A stretch of 64,000 bases of DNA, from NCBI GenBank assembly GCA_026122225.1, contig JANEZZ010000805.1, positions 496,001 through 560,000 on the forward strand, given 5' to 3'. This stretch comes from Heloderma charlesbogerti (lineage: Eukaryota; Chordata; Lepidosauria; Squamata; Helodermatidae). The notes below the pieces were generated by a model. That model ran no database searches. It saw only the letters and a list, made by a program, of their open reading frames with translations, and was not told the DNA's origin. Positions within the stretch are counted from its first letter, which is position 1. Every line of letters begins with the position of its first letter. Both the position numbers and the translations under genes were made by a program. Positions 10,126-20,886 of the stretch are shown here, piece by piece.

Positions 10126-10829
10126 ATTAAGAAATGAACAATAAGAATAAAATGACTGCTACTGTGTCAAACATAGGGCATGATATAGCCAAAGTTCAGC
10201 ACTCCTAACTCTCACTTATATCAAATAGAGGAAAGTATATGCTTGACTCTCCCACTGAAATAAAAAGAACTTAAAACATGCTTAATTTTTGGCTGAATAA
10301 TTTGCCCTAATCGCTTTCTCTCTCTTGAGATATTTTCACCAAATCCAAGAATGTGTTGGTGCATGGTCAGAATAAGAATAAAGCTCACTGCTCATCATTA
10401 GGAATTCCTTAAATAGGAGAGGAGGCCTTCTCAGATGAGTACTTGCACAGCATGTAGTGACATTAAGTGATTAGTAATGACTGCCATAATGCCTCAGTTG
10501 TCTCACCATGCTGTTCAAAAACAAAATAACGAAGCAAAAATGTTGAAGCAGCTCAGTGTGCACAAGCTTCCTTTGACTAATTTCCCTTCTAAAGCACACC
10601 TTTGAAACATAAACACTTCATAATTTGTTTGATATATTGCTAGGAGCAGGCAGAAGAAGGAAAATGAAATTGTACAGTAACTGTCAGTTTCATTAGTTCA
10701 TGAAGTGCTACTTTGTACAAACTGACTGTTTGGTTACTAATTTTCTGTCTAAAATTTCAAACAAACGATTGCCCAGTTCTTATCATGACCAGGTTTGGTA
10801 TCCATCAGTTTCATTTGATAACTGGGCCC
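10126..10829. other. No recognisable feature
   Basis: AT-rich unique sequence without coding signature or identifiable repeat. Confidence 0.35.
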
Positions 10830-11574
10830 TGTCTCCACGACTACAGAAGGAAAAGGAAGGAATGACTTGCCCACATTTTTCAAGTTGCTGGCTTTGGTCC
10901 ATGCAGGGCTCCACGGGTGCGTGAATTGCACCATTCTAAGTCTCTATACAGAACATACTTCCAGATAGGGGTGGGTGGGTGGGGTGAATGTCATCTGACT
11001 GGTAGAGGTTGCTCAGTCAATAAGAGAGGTTTTCCCCCATCCAGGCTCTCCCCCCCCCTTTCTCCTTCGATAAAATCTCCCTCCTGTGTCTTGATAATCT
11101 CAGTAACTTGGAGCGCGCATTTCGGGAACAAGCCTCATTCAGCACAATAGGAGTTACTTCCGAGTAGACACACATATGCTTGTGCTGGGAAATGTGTGTG
11201 TGTGGGGGGGAAGAACACAGGGATTGGAAACCAGACCCCTTTTTAACCAGATGCTGCGCAGAATCTCTATATCGAGCGTGTGAAGTGGTTACTTCCTAAG
11301 GCGATAAGCCAAACAAAATGGAGAATCGGAGCCTTGAGATCGTGCTTTACAGCATTTAGGGAATTTGTGCTTTAAACGGCACCATTTCAATTGAGGGGGA
11401 TCTCTTTAAATTCTGATGTGGGCATTCAGGGTACAAGCCTCACTGAGCACAATGGGAGTTACTTCTGAGTAAACACTAATTGGTTTGTGCAGGGACAGGA
11501 GACACACAGGAAACACCCCTTGATGGAGGTCATGGTAAAAAACACACCCCTCGGCAGGTCTAGCATATCCGAGG

Positions 11575-12545
11575 TAGGGGTGGACGAAAGTCGCTTACCT
11601 GTCATCGAAGGCCGTTCGCGGTGGGGGGGAGCGCTTCGCTGGTCCCCCCGCGAAGTTCAGGCCGGGGGGGGAGGCTTCCCGCCTCGCCCAGCTGAAATTC
11701 AGGCCGGGTGGGAGGCTTCCCGCCTCGCCCGGCCGAAATTCAGGCCGGGGGGGAGGCTTCCCGCCTCGCCCGGCCGCGAACGCGGAAGTAAAAAAAAAAA
11801 AAGCCCCCTGATAGGCTACGTGACGATTCACGTAGCCTATCACAGCTAGATCTGCAAAGTCAGCCATGATAGGCTACGTGAATCGTCACGTAGCCTATCA
11901 CGGGTGACTTAAAAAAAAAAAAAAAAAAGCGCGTACGCGAATGGCGGCCCCCATAGGGAGCCGCCATTTGCGTTCCTTATTTAGTGGCTGTCGTCTACGT
12001 AAATGTTTACGTAGACTACGGCGAAAATAAGGGCAACGCAAATAGCGTTGCCCTTATTTTCGCCGTAGTCTACGTAAACATTTACGTAGACCACAGCCAC
12101 CAAATAAGGAACGGGAATGGCGGCTCCCTATGGGGGCCGCCATTATCCGTACACACTTTTTTTTTTTTTTTTAAGTCACCCGGGATAGGCTACGTGACGA
12201 TTCACGTAGCCTATCACAGCTGACTTGGCAAATCTAGCCGTGATAGGCTACGTGAATCGTCACGTAGCCTATCAGGGGACGTGTTTTGTTTTTTTTCTTT
12301 GATTGCAATGGCGGGGGCGGCAGCCGGTCGAAAGACCGGCTGCCGCTCCCGCCCCGCTCGAACACCGGACGAACCGCCAGCCGGACCCGCCGCCGGGAGG
12401 GACATTCAGGGAAGGTAAGTCCCGTCCCGGGGGGGGCGGAGGGCGGGGGGGTGCGGAGGATTTCTCACCGAAACTTGTTCGGGGGGCCGAACGCATTGGC
12501 GCTCGGCCCCCCGAAGTTTCGGGGAGAAATTCTCCGCCATCCCTA
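11575..12545 (-). mobile_element. Palindromic hAT-type transposon, copy 2 of subfamily I
   Basis: 971 bp in inverted orientation to 2178-3152. The left B-end is TAGGGGTGGACGAAAGTC with CTTACCTG at about 11594-11601 (donor on the minus strand). The right A-end has AAGGTAAGT at about 12412-12420 and finishes CCATCCCTA. A perfect 8-bp duplication ATCCGAGG flanks it (11567-11574 and 12546-12553). The core palindrome is 11805-12279. Similarity to copies 1 and 3 is high across the whole length, suggesting a recent burst. Confidence 0.93.
11805..12279. repeat. 475-bp nested palindrome (core of hAT 11575-12545)
   Basis: The centre, near 12042, is CAACGC-AAATA-GCGTTG. Its five-base spacer is the reverse complement of the TATTT spacer in the copy at 2178-3152. 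Outward lie TACGTAAATGTTTACGTA hairpins, the GGCGGCCCCCATAGGGAGCC block, A/T homopolymers and GATAGGCTACGTGA hairpins, in mirror order. Confidence 0.92.
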
Positions 12546-12746
12546 ATCCGAGGTCAATGCAGGGGTTGGGGCATGCAGCAACTATACTGAGAACCTGACT
12601 TAAGGAAAAGAATCAGACTTCAAGCAGTCTCAGGAATCCAGTTTTTCCCTGATAAGCTCCAGGGTGGCTGCTGGATGGCCACAATGTCATATATCCCTAA
12701 CGACCTCCAAATGCAGCCAGCTCAGAGTAAATCGCTCCTGGAGACC

Positions 12747-13316
12747 CCCCCACCCCTGAGTGATCAAATTAGTGGGCCCAGAAGATGAAAGCAATGATAG
12801 GCCAATTTGCCAACCTCCCCTTCCGGGGCAAGGTTCTCAAGTGAGCGGTCCCTAACAGGCCTGGTGCGAGCTCTCTTGTGGGTTGCGGCCTGAAATAGAA
12901 GCAGAACTCGCGCTGCTACTGCGGCCACTGCCAGCCCAACCTGGAGAGCCCACTGCTTTTACTCTGTTGCCATCTGGGGGCTCTCTCAAGATCTCAATGG
13001 CTCCAGGGCTCTTGCGAGATCTTGCCACATGGCTCTCGCGAGTTATCATGGGATACAGCTGAAATCTCACAAGATGGCAGCCATATCCCATGAGAGCCCC
13101 AGGGCCCTGTAGCAATAGTGGGCCGGTGGCTGCTCCAAACAGGGGAAAGTGGCTGGCGGGAATCTCAATCTCTAGAACACCCATTGGAGGTGGTGGCGGG
13201 CTCTCTGGACTGCAGGTCAGGCTAGGACTGGACTGGGGATAGGGGCAGGGGAGTGGTGCAATTTGCCACTCTTCCAGCTCTGCCACCTTATGTGGGCACC
13301 TCACCCTGCTTCATGG
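12747..13316. other. No gene; unassigned sequence
   Basis: A GC-moderate stretch with no coding signature and no repeat I can name. Confidence 0.3.
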
Positions 13317-13324
13317 GTGGACCA

Positions 13325-13782
13325 TAGGGGTTTACAAAACCCCACTTACCTGGCTCCGCCGGGTTCCACAGGTGGGGGGAGGTGATCCATTCCTCCCCCT
13401 GGAATCCTGCCCAGCTGGCTCCGCTCCACAGCCAGGCCATAGAGTCGCTGGCCGGGCCAACCCTCAGCGGGGCCTCCAGCCACTGCCAGGCTGGTGCGGA
13501 CGCAAATGGTGTCCTGTGTAGGGGATGCCATTTGCGTCCCTGTGTTAGCCGTGACAGGCTACGTAAGTATTTACGCAACCTATCATGGCCATTCGAAAGA
13601 CACGAATGGTGGCTGCAGACGTGGCTGCCATTCGAGGAGCACCGGAACGGCTGACCAAGGTAGGCTCCGTTCCAGGACCATTTCGTGGGGGTGGGTGGGG
13701 GGCTTCATTCCGCCACGGATTTCGGGGGGCCAAATGTGCTGGCATTCAGCTTCACCAGTGGCAGAATTCTCCGCCATGCCTA
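13325..13782 (-). mobile_element. Short palindromic hAT-type element (subfamily III)
   Basis: The left B-end is TAGGGGTTTACAAAACCCC followed by ACTTACCTGG (minus-strand donor). The right A-end contains AAGGTAGG near 13657, then GGCAGAATTCTCCGCC and CATGCCTA. Flanks are GTGGACCA (13317-13324) and CTGGACCA (13785-13792), 7 of 8 with a 2-bp offset. Only one large hairpin (TACGTAAGTATTTACG) and one GATGCCATTTGCG block remain, so this is an internally reduced form. It lies at the edge of an L2-like LINE. Confidence 0.78.
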
Positions 13783-14125
13783 GACTGGACCAGCCCTGGT
13801 CACTGATCAACCCTTGGATGAAACTGATTTTTCTGGATTAATTTCAATCCAGTTTGAGGCCTGGCTTGTGAACAGAGACTGCCTTGGTTACTCTGTGGGG
13901 TGACCTATGCCAAGGAGAGACAGAGGAGTGCTATCCTGTTGGTTCTCTTGGACATCTCAGCATAAGCGGAGAAAGGGTTAAGAAGTCTCTTCCTGTGGTA
14001 TTCTTCTGCATAGGCTGTCTGAATGTGAGGGATGCCATCTGTACTGGCTGCCAGTTAATTTGTCTATTCAAGTGCTGGTTTTAACCTTTAAAGCCCTAAT
14101 TGGCTTGGTGTTAGGTTACCTTGAA

Positions 14126-14360
14126 GGGGTAGTCTACGTAAAGATTTACGTAGACTACAGCGAAAATAAGGGCAACGCAAATAGCATTGCCCTTATTTTT
14201 GCCATAGTCTACGTAAATCTTTATGTAGACTACCCGGGCCCAAATAAGGAATGCAAATGGATGCCGCCATTTGCATACGTGCTTTTTTTTTTTTCAAAGT
14301 CACCCGTGATAGGCTATGTAACGATTTATATAGCCTATCACAGCTGACTTTGGAAATCTA
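14126..14360. mobile_element. Internal fragment of a palindromic hAT-type element
   Basis: Contains the TACGTAAAGATTTACGTA hairpin, the GGGCAACGCAAATAGC / GCCCTTATT central block, a second TACGTAAATCTTTATGTA hairpin, a GATGCCGCCATTTGC block, a T-run and one GATAGGCTATGTAACGATT hairpin. Neither terminus is present, so the copy is truncated on both sides. It most resembles the core of 16881-17820 (subfamily II). Confidence 0.8.
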
Positions 14361-14506
14361 GGATCTCCTCCCATGAGTACCAAGACCCTCATAATCTGAG
14401 GTCCTTCCCTATGTGTCTCCCAACCAAATGAGCCAAGGTGATTGGCTACAAGAGGGAGGGTATTTCACTAGTGGTGCCCCATCTTCTCCCTGAAGAAGCT
14501 CATCTG

Positions 14507-15402
14507 TAGGGATGGCAGAGAATTTCTCCCTGAAACTTCAGGGGGGCCGAGCGCCAACACGTTCGGCCCCCTGAACAAGTTTCGGTGAGAAATCCTCTGC
14601 ACCCCCCCGCCCCCCGCCCCCCCCGGGACGGGACTTACCTTCCCTGAATGTCCCTCCCGGCGGCGGGTCCGGCTGGCAGTTCGTCCGGTGTTCGACCGGC
14701 TGCCGCCCCCGGCATTGCAATCAAAAAAAAAAAAACGTCCCCTGATAGGCTACGTGACGATTCACGTAGCCTATCACGGCTAGATTTGCCAAGTCAGCTG
14801 TGATAGGCTACGTGAATCGTCACGTAGCCTATCCCGGGTGACTTAAAAAAAAAAAAAAAAAGTGTGTACGGATAATGGCGGCCCCCATAGGGAGCCGCCA
14901 TTCGCGTTTCTTATTTGGTGGCTGTAGTCTACGTAAATGTTTACGTAGACTACGGCGAAAATAAGGGCAACGCTATTTGCGTTGCCCTTATTTTCGCCGT
15001 AGTCTACGTAAACATTTACGTAGACTACAGCCACCAAATAAGGAACGCGAATGGCGGCTTCCTATGGGGGCCGCCATTCACGTACGCGCTTTTTTTTTTT
15101 TTTTTTTTAAAGTCACCCGTGATAGGCTACGTGACGATTCACGTAGCCTATCACAGCTGACTTTGCAGATCTAGCCGTGATAGGCTACGTGAATCGTCAC
15201 GTAGCCTATCAGGGGGCTTTTTTTTTTTTACTTCCGCGTTCGCGGCCGGGCGAGGCGGGAAGCCTCCTCCCCGGCCTGAATTTCGGCCGGGCGAGGTGGG
15301 AAGCCTCCCCCCCGGCCTGAACTTCGCAGGGGGACCAGCTAAGCGCTCCCCCCCACCGCGAACGGCCTTCGACGACAGGTAAGCGACTTTTGTCCACCCC
15401 TA
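14507..15402 (+). mobile_element. Palindromic hAT-type transposon, copy 3 of subfamily I
   Basis: 896 bp. The A-end starts TAGGGATGGCAGAGAATTTC. The B-end finishes TTTTGTCCACCCCTA. Flanking octamers CTCATCTG (14499-14506) and CTCACCTG (15403-15410) agree at 7 of 8. Donors face outward at both ends (GACTTACCTTCC near 14631; CAGGTAAGC near 15377). Two GC-rich B-end repeat units remain instead of three. It inserted into an L2-like LINE. Confidence 0.92.
14739..15213. repeat. 475-bp nested palindrome (core of hAT 14507-15402)
   Basis: Centred near 14976 on CAACGC-TATTT-GCGTTG. The arms mirror each other over about 235 bp apart from T/A run length and scattered substitutions. Hairpin order is the same as at 2443-2923. 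Confidence 0.92.
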
Positions 15403-15620
15403 CTCACCTGGCACCCACATTATGGTCTTTTCAGCTCTAGATGAAGACTTTTTATTCTCCCACATGTTTGGGGAGCTTTTTCGTGCATTTAGATATTTTC
15501 AATGTTTTATCCCTGCAGCTGGTTTTACTTCTGGTTTTTATGTGTTTAATTTGTGCATCATCCAGACAACTTCAGTTATTAGGAGATTTAAGAATGAAAT
15601 AAACAAATACCCCTCTGCTC

Positions 15621-16002
15621 AATTTAGAATTAAGTCTGTAATTTCAAGTCATGGTGAGCTGACAATTCTCTAGCAAGAAATTTAGGGGGAGGACAGAGTG
15701 AAACAAGGGTGATATCACCCCAAGATTTGTAGGTGGTTTCTTCATGGTTGGCTGGCTTTCTTTCTTTCTCAGTGACCACAATGGTCAATGGTCTAAGCAG
15801 CCCTAAACTTTGGGGTGAATTTCACCACTGGGAAATGCCTCCCCATCTGCTTTCCAGGCAGCAAATGGGTGGGTAGGGAAATTAATTCACTTCTATTCTA
15901 AGTATTATAAGAAGATACTTGGGGGCAGGGGAAGATCACCTATTTTCAAGATTTTTTTTATTGTCTCATAATTTGTTGTCTATTGTTTAATACCTAAACT
16001 GA
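15621..16002. other. No recognisable feature
   Basis: Unique-looking sequence between the LINE remnant and the SINE. Confidence 0.35.
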
Positions 16003-16230
16003 GAGCCAGTGTGGTGTAGTGGTTAGAGTGTTGGACTGGGAGTGAGGAGATCCAGGTTCTAGTCCCCATTTGGCCATGGAAGCTCACTGGGTGACTTTGG
16101 GCCAGTCACAGACTCTCAGCCCAACCCACCTCACAGGGTTGTTGTTGTGAGGATAAAATGGAGAGGAGGAGGATCATGTAAGCCGCCTTGGGTTCCTTAA
16201 GGAGGAAAAAAGGTGGGATATAAATAGAAT

Positions 16231-16277
<47 letters not shown>
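16003..16277 (+). mobile_element. tRNA-headed SINE with (AAT)n tail
   Basis: Starts GAGCCAGTGTGGTGTAGTGG, which carries an RNA polymerase III A-box-like TGGTGTAGTGG, followed by a B-box-like GGTTCTAGTCCC. A conserved body includes 'ggtgactttgggccagtcac', 'cctcacagggttgttg' and 'taagccgccttgg'. It ends in an (AAT)n array (16231-16277). A second copy in the opposite orientation is at 35738-35966. Squamate genomes carry many SINEs of this type. Confidence 0.85.
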
Positions 16278-16279
<2 letters not shown>

Positions 16280-16764
16280 AAAAACAAAAACCTCAAGCCA
16301 TGAGGCTTGCTTTTCCGCCCCCTGCCCCATCCACAGTGGCCACAAATAAAGCAAGCCAGCAAGCAATAATAAAACAAACAGAAATAAATCATTCTCCCAA
16401 TAGAGCAAGAGAGCTTTGAGCTCCATTCCTTTCCTTTCCAGTGGTGTAGTAGTAAGCTTTGAAGTACAGGTGCTCATCATGGCCGTCTGCATAGCCATGC
16501 CCCCAAGGAGAGTCCAAAATTGAAGGCAGCTTGATCCATAGCAACAAACCAATTCTAGGAGTTTTTATCTGGCAGGAGCAGGTCTTTTGTAAAGCTAATG
16601 GGTCTTCATTGTTCATTCAAGACCAAGCCACCCCCAAATACTTTACATGATAACAAGAATTGTCATAAAATTCATTCCCCTCCCACCAGCTATTGTGAGG
16701 ATTGCAGCTATGCTCAGAGAGAACAGAGATTTCTGAAGAGTGTTGGTGGCAGACAATGTCAGTG
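16278..16764. other. No recognisable feature
   Basis: No coding signature and no named repeat. Confidence 0.3.
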
Positions 16765-18172
16765 TTGTTGTTGTTCAGTTGTTAAGTCATGTCCAACTCT
16801 TCGTGACCTCATGGACCATAGCACGCCAGGCCTTCCTGTCCTCCACTCTCTCCCAGAGCATGCTGAAGTTCATATTCATCTAAGGATGGACAAAAGTCCC
16901 TTACCTGGTGCCGCAGCTTGCTTTGCGGTGGGGGGGAGGTGCTTCGGTTCTCCCCCCGAAGTTCAGGCCGGGAGGGGAGGCGCCCCGCCCAGCCAAAATT
17001 CAGGCTGAGGGGGAGGCGCCCCATCCCTCGCCGCCGAACTGCAGGCCGGGGAGGAGCGCCCCATCTCCCCGGATGCGAAATAAAAAAGTAAATTTAAACT
17101 CACACACACACGCGCGTGATAGGCTACGTAACGATTTACGTAGCCTATCACGGCTAGATTTCCAAAGTCAGCCGTGATAGGCTACGTAAATCGTTACGTA
17201 GCCTATCACGGGTGACTTTGGGGAAAAAAAAGCGCATACGCAAATGGCGGCGCCCATGGGCGCAGCCATTGGCATTCCTTGTTTGGGCAGGGGTAGTCTA
17301 CATAAAGATTTACGTAGACTACGGTGAAAATAAGGGCAACGCAAATAGTGTTGCCCTTATTTTTGCCATAGTCTACGTAAATCTTTATGTAGACTACCTG
17401 GGCCCAAATAAGGAACGCAAATGGCGGCGCCCATGGACGCCGCCATTTGCATACGCGCTTTTTTTTTTTCACAGTCACCCGTGATAGGCTATGTAATGAT
17501 TTATGTAGCCTATCACAGCTGACTTTGGAAATCTAGCCGTGATAGGCTACGTAAATCGTTACATAGCCTATCACGTGTTTGTTTGTTTTTTTAAATTTAC
17601 TTTGTAATGGCGGCGGCGGCAGGCAGTCGGAAGACCGGCCGCTGCCCCCGCCCCCGCCGAAACGCCGTCGGGACCCGCCGCCGAGAGGGACATTCGAAGG
17701 AGGTAAGTCCCATCCTGGGGGGGGGCGGGGGGTGGAGAATTTCACCACCAATTTCGGGGGGCCGAATGCGTTGGCATTCGGCCTCCCGGAGATTCGTGGA
17801 GAAATTCTCCGCCATCCCTATATTCATCACATCGGTGATGCTATCTAGCCATCTTATCCTCTGCCGTCCCCGTCTCCTTTTGCCTTCAATCTTTCCCAGC
17901 ATCAGGGTCTTTTTCAGGGAGTTTTCTCTTCGCATTAGGTGGCCAAAATATTTGAGCTTCAGCTTCAGTATCTGTCCTTCCAATAAGCAGTCAGGGTTGA
18001 TTTCCTTTAGGATGGACTGATTTGACCTCCTTGCAGTCCAGGGGACTCGTAAGAGTCTTCTCCAGCACCACAGTTCGAAAGCATCAATTCTTCTGTGCTC
18101 AGCCTTCGTTATAGTCCAGCTCTCACAGCCATGCATTGCTACTGGGAAAACCATAGCTTTGATACTAATAAA
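16765..18172 (-). mobile_element. BovB (RTE) LINE 3' end, split by a palindromic hAT
   Basis: The minus strand encodes the BovB ORF C-terminus in 17829-18172 (motifs KAMVFPVAMHGCESWTI, LLRVPWTARRSNQSIL, KYFGHLMRREN). The 3' tail with the GTTGTTGTTCAG complement of the BovB tail is at 16765-16880. The two parts join exactly once the element at 16881-17820 and one copy of TATTCATC are removed. The copy is 5'-truncated and non-functional. Confidence 0.92.
16881..17820 (-). mobile_element. Palindromic hAT-type transposon (subfamily II) inside BovB
   Basis: 940 bp. The B-end starts TAAGGATGGACAAAAGTCCC with CTTACCTGG near 16899. The A-end carries GAGGTAAGT near 17699, then the GGGGGGCCGAATGCG subterminal hairpin and GCCATCCCTA. 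A perfect 8-bp duplication TATTCATC flanks it (16873-16880 and 17821-17828). The core palindrome, about 17115-17575, uses GATAGGCTACGTAACGATT hairpins instead of the GTGACGATT form of subfamily I. Being inside BovB dates it after that insertion. Confidence 0.93.
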
Positions 18173-19397
18173 AAGTGCTGCCACTGCATCCCTGTGAATC
18201 CTGGCTCCATTACACCACTATTCCTTTCCTCACATTGGCACTTTATCCTGATCCTACCTGTTTGTGGGACTCTTGCTTAACTAGGACCAGATCCAATTGG
18301 ACACCCCACTTGACCAATCATTCTCCACTTGGCCAATCATTCTCCAGGGCTGCTTTGGGGTGATTTATGCCCTTGAGGTATACCACACTTTTTAAACTTA
18401 GAACTTCCTGGGCCAAGTGATTGCTCAGCACTGGAGCCAAGACGTTGTTCTGTAAACAGCTATCCCATTTCTTAAAAGTTGTAGTTAATAGACTACAGTT
18501 CCATTAGAAATAAGGGCTTAAAAGTAATGAACTCCTAAGGATGTACCAACAATGGTTGCCTTTGAGCACCTAGTATGATGGAAGCAGATTGCATAGGCAC
18601 AAAATTGTTACATATGTTCATAACAGTCTCAATTTAAATTATGAGCAGAGGAAGAATTTCAGGGCAATGGTGTATTCTTTCAAATATATGTGGGCATTAC
18701 AACCTGGAAAAATTATATTACAAGCACATTATTTCCAATCATCACTTGTATTTTTATGAGATGAGGCATAACCTCATCACATAAAAATACTGGTTGAACA
18801 TAAAGCTGGACTGAGTTTAGCACATTATGGCTGCATTCATATACGCAATTAACTGGGGTTAAGCCCCATTAAACGCAATAGGACTTACTTCTGAGTAGAC
18901 ATATATTGCACTGTAAAAGTGGCCATGAGTTAACAGATTTGGTCAGAACACCAACTGCAGGGGTCCTATGTTAGAATGTCCTTGAAACATGCTGCTCAGA
19001 GCCATTTAGGAAATCAAATGCCAGGTATGTACCCATGTTAGGTTGCAGTAGTGAAAAGATAAAAGGTGTCATGGCACTTTAGAGATGATCTGGTTTAATA
19101 TAACATGATGTTTGATAGGCAGGGAGTTGCATCATATAGCACTGATCTGCCAGCATTGCTGTTACCAATGAAAGTTCATGCCACAATAAACAGAAAAGCA
19201 TTAGTATGCAAGATGTCATAGCACCATCCGATCAGTACCAAGAAGCATCTGATAATGTAGGACATTTTCATGGAAACTCATACCACAGTAGGCAACCAAG
19301 GAGGCATTTTAGTAACGACGTGTGCCTCCCAAACCATTGCCCCATATCAGACTCCAGTCCAATAATGCATATATGTTAATAAGGAAGGGTATCTAAC
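18173..19397. other. No gene; includes a short squamate-type repeat near 18835-18918
   Basis: About 1.2 kb of AT-rich sequence. At 18835-18918 there is a motif of the type 'gcaataggacttacttctgagtagaca', which recurs at 1399-1440, 11149-11185, 26009-26095, 30318-30412 and 46646-46725. I cannot assign it to a class. Confidence 0.4.
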
Positions 19398-19400
19398 TTA

Positions 19401-19501
19401 GGGTGCAATCCTTTGCAAGTTTAGACAGCCAGTACATCTGACTGGGGAATACTGGGAGTTGTTGGAGTTTTATCTGTCTAAACATGCATAGGATTATGCC
19501 C
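19401..19501. mobile_element. PIF/Harbinger-like MITE (foldback, TTA duplication)
   Basis: Starts GGGTGCAATCCTTTGC and ends GCATAGGATTATGCCC, flanked by TTA (19398-19400 and 19502-19504). The internal part mirrors itself (TTTAGACAG near the left, CTGTCTAAA near the right). A three-base TTA/TAA duplication is the Harbinger signature. Related copies are at 27309-27407, 27411-27532, 35226-35364 and 56685-56741. Confidence 0.7.
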
Positions 19502-19624
19502 TTAATTAACCAATAGTCGTTTAGAGATAAGATTCCATTGAATTCAATGTCATTTAGGATAGATGCAAGTTACAGTGATTCCCGCACAGAACATTATTTA
19601 GACATGGGGAATGCTGACCAATTC

Positions 19625-19760
19625 TGTTGAACTCAAGTTATTTATTAACATTTATTTATTTGAAAAATGTGTATCTCATCTTTATACCACTGAGGTCTTC
19701 AGTATGCCTTACAAACATAGTTTTCCGTTTTACCAATAATAAAACAATTTAAACATAAAT
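19625..19760. repeat. LINE 3' UTR-like fragment
   Basis: Contains TTATTTATTAACATTTATTTATTTG and 'tttataccac...' spacing resembling the minus-strand 3' UTR of the CR1/L2-clade LINE at 32675-33235. Short and degraded. Confidence 0.35.
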
Positions 19761-20354
19761 GGTTTTCATAGACAATGCACAATGAAACCATGGAATATGC
19801 ATCACTGCAGAACATCCAGATGATTGTAGACATCAAGGATCACTGCTATAGTCATTCCTCTGCATTTTCTTGCATTGAAATAGGAATGTTTTCTTCATGG
19901 CCCCCTTTTCCTGCCATGATAGCCCCCTTCATGACCTCCTAACGATATGAAAGGGGGTTTGCTTGGAGAAAGGGAATCGAACTGCAGTCATCCAGTACTT
20001 TTAGAAGACTGGCACTGGCTTTCTATTTTAATGTGAGCTGCCTTTTGGACAGAAGTGAAACAATTGCTATAATCATGTAAGTATAGTCCACACTACATAC
20101 AACAGAAAACTCAGCAAAATAATATGGCAGTATTCCAGTTGCAGGTGCTAACTGGTGTTTCCACAAACTCATACAGATGACTAGGAATACAAAGTATCTT
20201 TCAAATGAGATAATTTCTGTTCATGTACTTGTTTTAGCATATTATTATCCATTTGCCATTAGGAAATAAGTGTTGCGGAAATATAAATGCCTATCTGTCC
20301 ACATTGTGTGATTCAAAGAATGCTGTTCAATTTTGAATGCTGTTCAATTTCGGT

Positions 20355-20886
20355 TAGGATCGGGATGTCATGGGCGCCCAAATGGGTCTGGGAAGTCGTC
20401 AGGCTCCTCCTGCCTGTGGCCCGTGACCCTTGGATTGCACCCGCTGAGACTCTGTCCTTGCTCGGCCCCTGCTCGCGCCCGCTCGCGCTCTCCAGGACTC
20501 ACCATGATCCCATTCCGTGAGCGCCCACCATTTTCATGCCTTTGATTGCTATGTAAAACAGGAAGTAAAAAATGTGCATATTTAAATATGTGCAGATGGG
20601 GCTGGGAAAGCTAAATAAGCTCAATATTAGAGGAATTATACCTCTAATATTGCACTTATTTAGCTTTCCCAGCTCCAAAGTGCACATATTTGAATATGCA
20701 CATTTTTTAACTTCCTGTTTTACATAGCAATCAAAGGTGCAAAAATAGCGGGTGCTCACTGAATGGGATTGCGGTGAGCCCGGGGAACACACCGAGCTCG
20801 TGGGTGGCCCAAGAGCAGGTCCGGGGGGGTGCAAGCTTTGGTGAGCACCTGGAGAAACCGAGCTAGTGTGAGTTTTTACATCCCTA
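20355..20886. mobile_element. Palindromic hAT-type element with an unrelated core (subfamily V)
   Basis: 532 bp between octamers ATTTCGGT (20347-20354) and ATTTCAGT (20887-20894), 7 of 8 identical. The left edge is TAGGATCGGGATGTC (imperfect TIR); the right edge is TTTTTACATCCCTA. The core palindrome 20495-20780 shares no hairpin sequence with subfamilies I-III: it uses TTTGATTGCTATGTAAAAC and AAGCTAAATAAG blocks. Donor-like GTGAGT motifs face outward again (CATGGTGAGTCC on the minus strand near 20498; GTGTGAGTTTT near 20867). Confidence 0.78.
20495..20780. repeat. 286-bp palindrome (core of 20355-20886)
   Basis: Centred near 20637 on AGAGGAATTATACCTCT. Arms of about 140 bp pair with a moderate number of mismatches, from GGACTCACC on the left to GGTGAGCC on the right. 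Confidence 0.9.

Larger units (their letters stand above)
10830..12746. repeat. LTR-like dispersed repeat, copy B (with hAT insertion)
   Basis: Collinear with 817-2042: the start TGTCTCCACGAC, 'aagagaggtt', the C-rich block before 'tttctcc', 'aatgggagttacttctgagta', 'aagaatcagact', 'tcaagcagtctcagga' and the end GGAGAC. A palindromic hAT at 11575-12545 interrupts it. Comparing the two copies gives a natural empty-site test of that insertion. The flanks beyond the shared block do not align. Confidence 0.55.
13783..15620 (+). mobile_element. CR1/L2-clade LINE remnant, interrupted by two hAT segments
   Basis: Pieces at 13793-14120, 14361-14498 and 15411-15620 form one broken LINE. The first recalls the reverse transcriptase motif around 'FRPGFGTETALVTL' (residues near GLACEQRLPWLL), followed after a deletion by the 'LVLTFKALIGL' segment that ends CR1/L2 ORF2 proteins. 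The third holds the ORF2 tail and 3' UTR. Frames are broken many times. hAT pieces at 14126-14360 and 14507-15402 split it. Confidence 0.6.

Noticed and set aside
817..12746. A full-length provirus with LTRs at 817-2042 and 10830-12746
   Set aside because: The repeats are in the same orientation, but no gag/pol lies between them, and the five bases outside the outer edges do not match. A pair of separate repeats or a local duplication is safer.
12852..13304. A 150-codon minus-strand frame
   Set aside because: Proline/serine-rich low-complexity translation without a domain. The DNA looks non-coding.
16106..16552. A leucine-run 'membrane protein' frame on the minus strand
   Set aside because: The run comes from the (AAT)n tail of the SINE at 16003-16277.
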